A DNA stretch of 18,490 bases, taken from an uncultured Gammaproteobacteria bacterium. GTDB lineage: Bacteria; Pseudomonadota; Gammaproteobacteria; Rariloculales; Rariloculaceae. This document shows, one piece after another, positions 15,804-18,490 of the stretch. Every line of letters begins with the position of its first letter. The first letter of the stretch is position 1. A model generated the notes under the pieces. That model was not told the origin of the DNA. It saw only the letters and a program-made list of their open reading frames with translations, and did not search any database. The stretch covers positions 1-18,490 of the forward strand of contig CAMPKU010000062.1 in the NCBI GenBank assembly GCA_946887385.1, in the 5' to 3' direction. The translations under genes were made by a program, and so were the position numbers.

Positions 15804-16313
15804 TCAATGTTGGGCGTGCGGCGCGCCGCGTTGCAGCGCTTGTGCAGCGGCGAGATGCGCTTTGAGTTTCGGCATCGCCTCGGCCACGAGCGCCGCGACG
15901 CCGTCATGGTCGCTGTTCGCATTGCGGCTGTACTTGGCGATCTCGGCCTCATGGGCCACGACCATGTGGCTCACGAAGGCAGCGTCGAACTGGCCGCCGG
16001 ACAACTGCGCGAGACCCTCGTACGTTCCTCGGGCTTCCGTCGTGGGCTCGGTGGGCGGCTCGATCTTCAGCGACTTCGCAACCGCCGTCGCACGCTGTAA
16101 ACCCGCATGGTGCTCCACTCGCAGCGTCTCGCCGAACTTGCGCACGTTCTCGTTCTCGGCGCGCTGGGCTGCCAGCTCGCCGAGGCGCAGCTCCGCGATG
16201 TTGCCCTGCACGGCCTCTTTGACAAACTCTTGGTCGTTACTCTGGCCGGCGCTGCCGAAGGCGAGCGCCAGCGCAGCCACTGCAAGGCAATGAGCGAACG
16301 GTCGTCCTGACAT
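15804..16313 (-). CDS. Exported DUF4142 protein, ferritin-like fold
   Basis: A 169-residue DUF4142 protein. A signal peptide of about 23 residues ends in FGSAG, so it is periplasmic. The family pattern is plain: DQEFVKEAVQGNIAELRLGELAAQRA, then VRKFGETLRVEHHAGLQRA, and a second helix pair with FVSHMVVAHEAEIAKYSRNA. DUF4142 proteins are predicted four-helix bundles of ferritin-like shape with conserved His and Glu; no activity is established, though they often sit in stress-responsive gene sets. GAGGAG 8 nt upstream supports ATG 16313. The gene follows the DUF2231 gene by 31 nt on the same strand and is probably cotranscribed with it. Confidence 0.88.
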   Translation of the reverse strand: MSGRPFAHCLAVAALALAFGSAGQSNDQEFVKEAVQGNIAELRLGELAAQRAENENVRKFGETLRVEHHAGLQRATAVAKSLKIEPPTEPTTEARGTYEGLAQLSGGQFDAAFVSHMVVAHEAEIAKYSRNANSDHDGVAALVAEAMPKLKAHLAAAQALQRGAPHAQH

Positions 16314-16344
16314 GGCAGCTCTCCTCGTTGGCGTTACGTACGGC

Positions 16345-16833
16345 CTAGGTCGTTCGATTGCGCCAGCTTCGCAGCGAGCTCGGCGCGTCGACGTGGGCGC
16401 CGTCGCTGATGCCGACGCCGAGTCGATCCACGAGCTCGCCTCCGAGCCATGCGGTGATCGGCGCGATCAACGCGCCGGCGAATGAGCACACGTACGCCAG
16501 TGCCGGCGGTTCGGCAGGCAGATCCGAGCGCAACAGCGCGCTGGCGAGAAACAGCAACAAGACCACGCCGTTTCCTAAGCCATGCCACGCGCCGATTCGT
16601 TTCGCTCGCGTGTTCTCGGGGATGGCGCGCCAATCGACGAAGCCGAACGGCGCGGCTACGGCGCCTCCGATCAGACCCGCAATCACGAGCCAGTAGGCCA
16701 CCTCGGCGAAAATCAGCGCATCGCTCGCGAAGTACACGAGGTCGATGATCACGGCCGTGGCCAGCAGGCCGAGCGGGAACACGATCAGCATCTGGTGTAC
16801 GGGATGGCCCAGAAATTTGGCTCGACTTTCCAT
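16345..16833 (-). CDS. DUF2231 four-helix membrane protein
   Basis: A 162-residue inner-membrane protein of the DUF2231 family. ATG 16833 is preferred over ATG 16869: AGGAAG lies about 9 nt before it, and the product begins MESRAKFLGHPVHQ, the family's typical opening, with conserved His10 and His13. Four hydrophobic helices follow: MLIVFPLGLLATAVIIDLVY, AYWLVIAGLIGGAVAAPFGF, GVVLLLFLASALL and YVCSFAGALIAPITAWLG. A further His lies in AWHGLGN. The conserved intramembrane histidines suggest haem or metal binding, which is inference. DUF2231 genes often lie near sorbosone dehydrogenase-like genes, as here, so a redox partnership is possible. First gene of the unit with the DUF4142 gene. Confidence 0.87.
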   Translation of the reverse strand: MESRAKFLGHPVHQMLIVFPLGLLATAVIIDLVYFASDALIFAEVAYWLVIAGLIGGAVAAPFGFVDWRAIPENTRAKRIGAWHGLGNGVVLLLFLASALLRSDLPAEPPALAYVCSFAGALIAPITAWLGGELVDRLGVGISDGAHVDAPSSLRSWRNRTT

Positions 16834-16891
16834 GGCGGTTACTTCCTGTTCGAAGCCTCGGCGCTGCAAGCGATGTGCCAGCGGGTTTTGT

Positions 16892-16922
16892 TAGTCCTAT
16901 ATATAAAGGTGTGCGTATGTAA
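16892..16922 (-). promoter_or_regulatory. AT-rich candidate promoter for the DUF2231-DUF4142 unit
   Basis: This is the most AT-rich stretch of the window, containing CTATATATAAAGG on the plus strand. Read on the minus strand it gives TTACAT followed by overlapping TATATA/TATAGG hexamers with spacers of 13-15 nt, about 60-90 nt before the DUF2231 start. The spacing is below the sigma-70 ideal, so a non-housekeeping sigma factor is possible. Confidence 0.3.
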
Positions 16923-16932
16923 GGCATGCGGC

Positions 16933-17145
16933 TTAGACCGACGACTCATAGAGCGTCTTCGGCCGCTGCATCACGAACTCGTACTCGCGCCGCCGTTTGC
17001 TGTCGACGAGGCCGTCCTCGGCGGCCCGTTGCCACGCCGAATCGAAGTACTCCTCGTCGGGTGGTGGGGCGCCGTTGCCGGCCTTGTGAATCTCGTACCG
17101 TGCAACGACGTCTCCTGTGCCTCGTTTTACGATCGCGACGTTCAT
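16933..17145 (-). CDS. Small protein of unknown function, 70 residues
   Basis: A 70-residue soluble protein I do not recognise. The ATG at 17145 has an excellent GGAGGAG 7 nt upstream; the frame is open to 17277, but the added residues are Arg/Pro/Cys-rich and unlikely. The protein begins MNVAIVKRGTGDVVARYEIHK, a probable beta-hairpin, then an acidic linker with PPPDEEYFDSAWQRAAEDGLV and a charged helix KRRREYEFVMQRP. There is no membrane helix or signal peptide, and the composition is that of a real folded protein. It lies divergent to the AI-2E family gene and upstream of the DUF2231 unit, separated from it by about 100 nt. Confidence 0.65.
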   Translation of the reverse strand: MNVAIVKRGTGDVVARYEIHKAGNGAPPPDEEYFDSAWQRAAEDGLVDSKRRREYEFVMQRPKTLYESSV

Positions 17146-17242
17146 GTGGTGCTCCTCCTCTGCGCTGGCCACTGCAAGTGTCGTACCCAATCGCACCGCA
17201 CGGCGCTCCGCGCCTGGCGGAGGCCTCGGAAGCACATCGCAA

Positions 17243-17266
17243 GAATTGGAGGCCGCGCCGCAATTC
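17243..17266. repeat. GAATTG/CAATTC inverted repeat in a divergent promoter region
   Basis: GAATTG (17243-17248) and CAATTC (17261-17266) form a 6-bp inverted repeat with an 18-bp centre-to-centre spacing, inside the 223-nt region between the divergent 70-residue gene and the AI-2E family gene. It could be a split operator. The arms are short, so chance is possible. Confidence 0.25.
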
Positions 17267-17368
17267 CTGGTAGCCATGCCACCAGCCGATCACCGGCTCG
17301 CCGCGTTTCTATGGCACGCAACTTGCTCCATGTCGGCGAAGCGGGGGTCAACAGGAGTAACGGTAACG

Positions 17369-18490
17369 GTGGCGAACCCTTCCGCGCGCGACTGGCCGAA
17401 ATCGGCGCTCGTCGCCGCGCGGCTCACGAGCCTGGCTGTGATTTGCGCCGCGCTGTATTGGGGCCAGGCCGTGCTCGTGCCGTTGGTGCTGGGGGCGCTG
17501 CTCACCTTTCTGCTGAGTCCGCTCGTGACGAGGCTCGATCGGGTGCACGTGCCCCGCGTCGCGGGCGTGCTCCTGGTGATGGCTCTCGTCGGCGCCGTGA
17601 TCGGTGGAGTGGGCTACGTCGTCACGGGTCAGTTGCGCAGCCTCGCTGCAGAGCTTCCCACGCACCGGCAGAACATCCGCACGAAGATCAGCGATCTCGT
17701 CACGTTCACGCGTGGCGGTGCGATCGAGAACGTTCAGGAGACGATCGAGGACATCAATCAAGCCGTCGAGGACGGCGGCGAGACCGCCGACTCCGCGAGC
17801 GATCGGCGCGAAGCGCGCCGCGAGGAACGGTTGCGCGTGGCCCTCGAGGAGCCGTCGCCGTTGCTGGGACGCGCGGAGGTTTTGGGGCCTGTGTTCGGCG
17901 TCGTCGGCACGATCGGGCTCACGTTGCTGTTGTCGATCTTCATGCTCGTGAACCGGGAGGACTTGCGCGACCGGCTCGTCAGTCTTTCGGGCCGGCCGTC
18001 GCTGGTGGTGGCGACCAAAGCATTCGCCGATGCCGGCGCGCGCATCAGCCGCTATCTGCTCATGCAGTTCATCATCAATGCCACGATGGGGCTCGCCGTG
18101 GGCATCGGTTTGTACTTCATCGGCGTGCCGTACGCCGCGCTCTGGGGGCTCGCGGCCGGCGTACTGCGCTACGTCCCGTACGTCGGACCCTGGGTGGCCG
18201 CGGCGTTGCCGATCACGGTCAGTCTCGTGACGTCGCCGGGTTGGCAGCAAGTCGCGATCGTCGCCGGAATGTTTCTCGTGCTCGAGCTCTTGAGCAACAA
18301 CGTCATGGAACCCTTGCTGTACGGCCACAGTGTGGGTTTGTCGTCGATCGCCGTGATCGTCGCCGCCATCTTCTGGACGTGGCTATGGGGAGCGGTGGGC
18401 CTCGTAATCGCAACGCCGATCACGGCGTGTCTGGTGGTGCTGTCGAGCCACGTGCCGGCGCTCGGGGCCATCGGCCGCCTGCTGCGCGCC
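17369..18490 (+). CDS. AI-2E/PerM family membrane transporter, C-terminus cut by window edge
   Basis: A polytopic inner-membrane protein of the AI-2E exporter family (TqsA/PerM/YdiK type); 374 codons are visible and the frame is open at the right edge. Typical features are the first helices (LTSLAVICAALYWGQAVLVPLVLGALLTFLLSPL), a long soluble helical region around residues 95-170 (RQNIRTKISDLV, VQETIEDINQAVED), and the C-terminal transmembrane half with GVPYAALWGLAAGVLRYVPYVGPWVA and NNVMEPLLYGHSVGLSS, the strongest family signature. Members export small molecules or ions; the substrate is unknown here. The start is uncertain: GTG 17369 has AGGAG 11 nt upstream, while the in-frame ATG 17330 has no ribosome-binding site. 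Confidence 0.9.
   Translation, partial: MANPSARDWPKSALVAARLTSLAVICAALYWGQAVLVPLVLGALLTFLLSPLVTRLDRVHVPRVAGVLLVMALVGAVIGGVGYVVTGQLRSLAAELPTHRQNIRTKISDLVTFTRGGAIENVQETIEDINQAVEDGGETADSASDRREARREERLRVALEEPSPLLGRAEVLGPVFGVVGTIGLTLLLSIFMLVNREDLRDRLVSLSGRPSLVVATKAFADAGARISRYLLMQFIINATMGLAVGIGLYFIGVPYAALWGLAAGVLRYVPYVGPWVAAALPITVSLVTSPGWQQVAIVAGMFLVLELLSNNVMEPLLYGHSVGLSSIAVIVAAIFWTWLWGAVGLVIATPITACLVVLSSHVPALGAIGRLLRA

Noticed and set aside
17348..18328. Minus-strand 326-codon open frame antisense to the AI-2E family gene
   Set aside because: Low-complexity His/Arg/Asp/Glu composition and no recognisable domain, whereas the plus strand encodes a clear transporter.
1..18490. Possible CRISPR array, insertion sequence, tRNA or phage island
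   Set aside because: I saw no spaced direct repeats, transposase or integrase motifs, tRNA-like cloverleaf or att-like duplication; composition is uniform and the genes are housekeeping or accessory chromosomal types.

Overview
This GC-rich window reads as chromosomal DNA from a gammaproteobacterium. The main lineage evidence is a complete minor-pilin operon in the order fimT-pilV-pilW-pilX-pilY1-pilE, as found in Pseudomonas, Xanthomonas and relatives, together with an AqpZ that keeps the E. coli selectivity-filter residues. I cannot place it below class. I see no rRNA, tRNA, CRISPR array, insertion sequence, phage gene or replication origin. Most ORFs antisense to the genes are Arg/His/Ala-rich shadows created by the high GC content.

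Layout. (1) 63-2017, plus strand: an exported beta-lactamase-fold serine hydrolase followed 11 nt later by aquaporin Z. (2) 2050-3420, minus: an AGCS-family sodium:amino-acid symporter, convergent with aqpZ. (3) 3515-11236, minus: the type IV pilus minor-pilin/adhesin operon, with very short gaps or small overlaps (ATGA and similar) between its genes. (4) 11237-11476: a divergent regulatory region holding a perfect CRP/Vfr/Clp-type palindrome TGTGA-N6-TCACA, placed correctly for a class II promoter driving the pilin operon. (5) 11477-12220, plus: a lone ModA-type periplasmic binding protein, without modB or modC in view. (6) 12262-13047, minus: a secreted protein with an N-terminal beta-rich domain and a C-terminal fibronectin type III domain. 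It is convergent with modA and separated from it by a perfect 12-bp GC hairpin. (7) 13443-17145: a compact set of small envelope or stress-type genes: two PRC-barrel proteins, a single-pass membrane peptide, a lipoprotein of the sorbosone (PQQ-dependent sugar) dehydrogenase family, a DUF4142 protein, a DUF2231 membrane protein and an unrecognised 70-residue protein. (8) From 17369 off the right edge, plus: an AI-2E/PerM family membrane protein.

How the genes work together. The six pilin-operon genes would build the priming/tip complex of a type IV pilus: FimT, PilV, PilW, PilX and PilE as minor pilins, and PilY1 as a large Ca2+-binding tip adhesin. The pilus motor, secretin and major pilin are not in this window. 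The right-hand cluster resembles accessory envelope and stress-response genes found in many soil and freshwater proteobacteria, but its genes are mostly of unknown function. I found no convincing new defence or mobile system. The most worthwhile leads are the CRP-type site, the unusual palindromes, the FN3 protein with repeats in its leader, and the small-gene envelope cluster.
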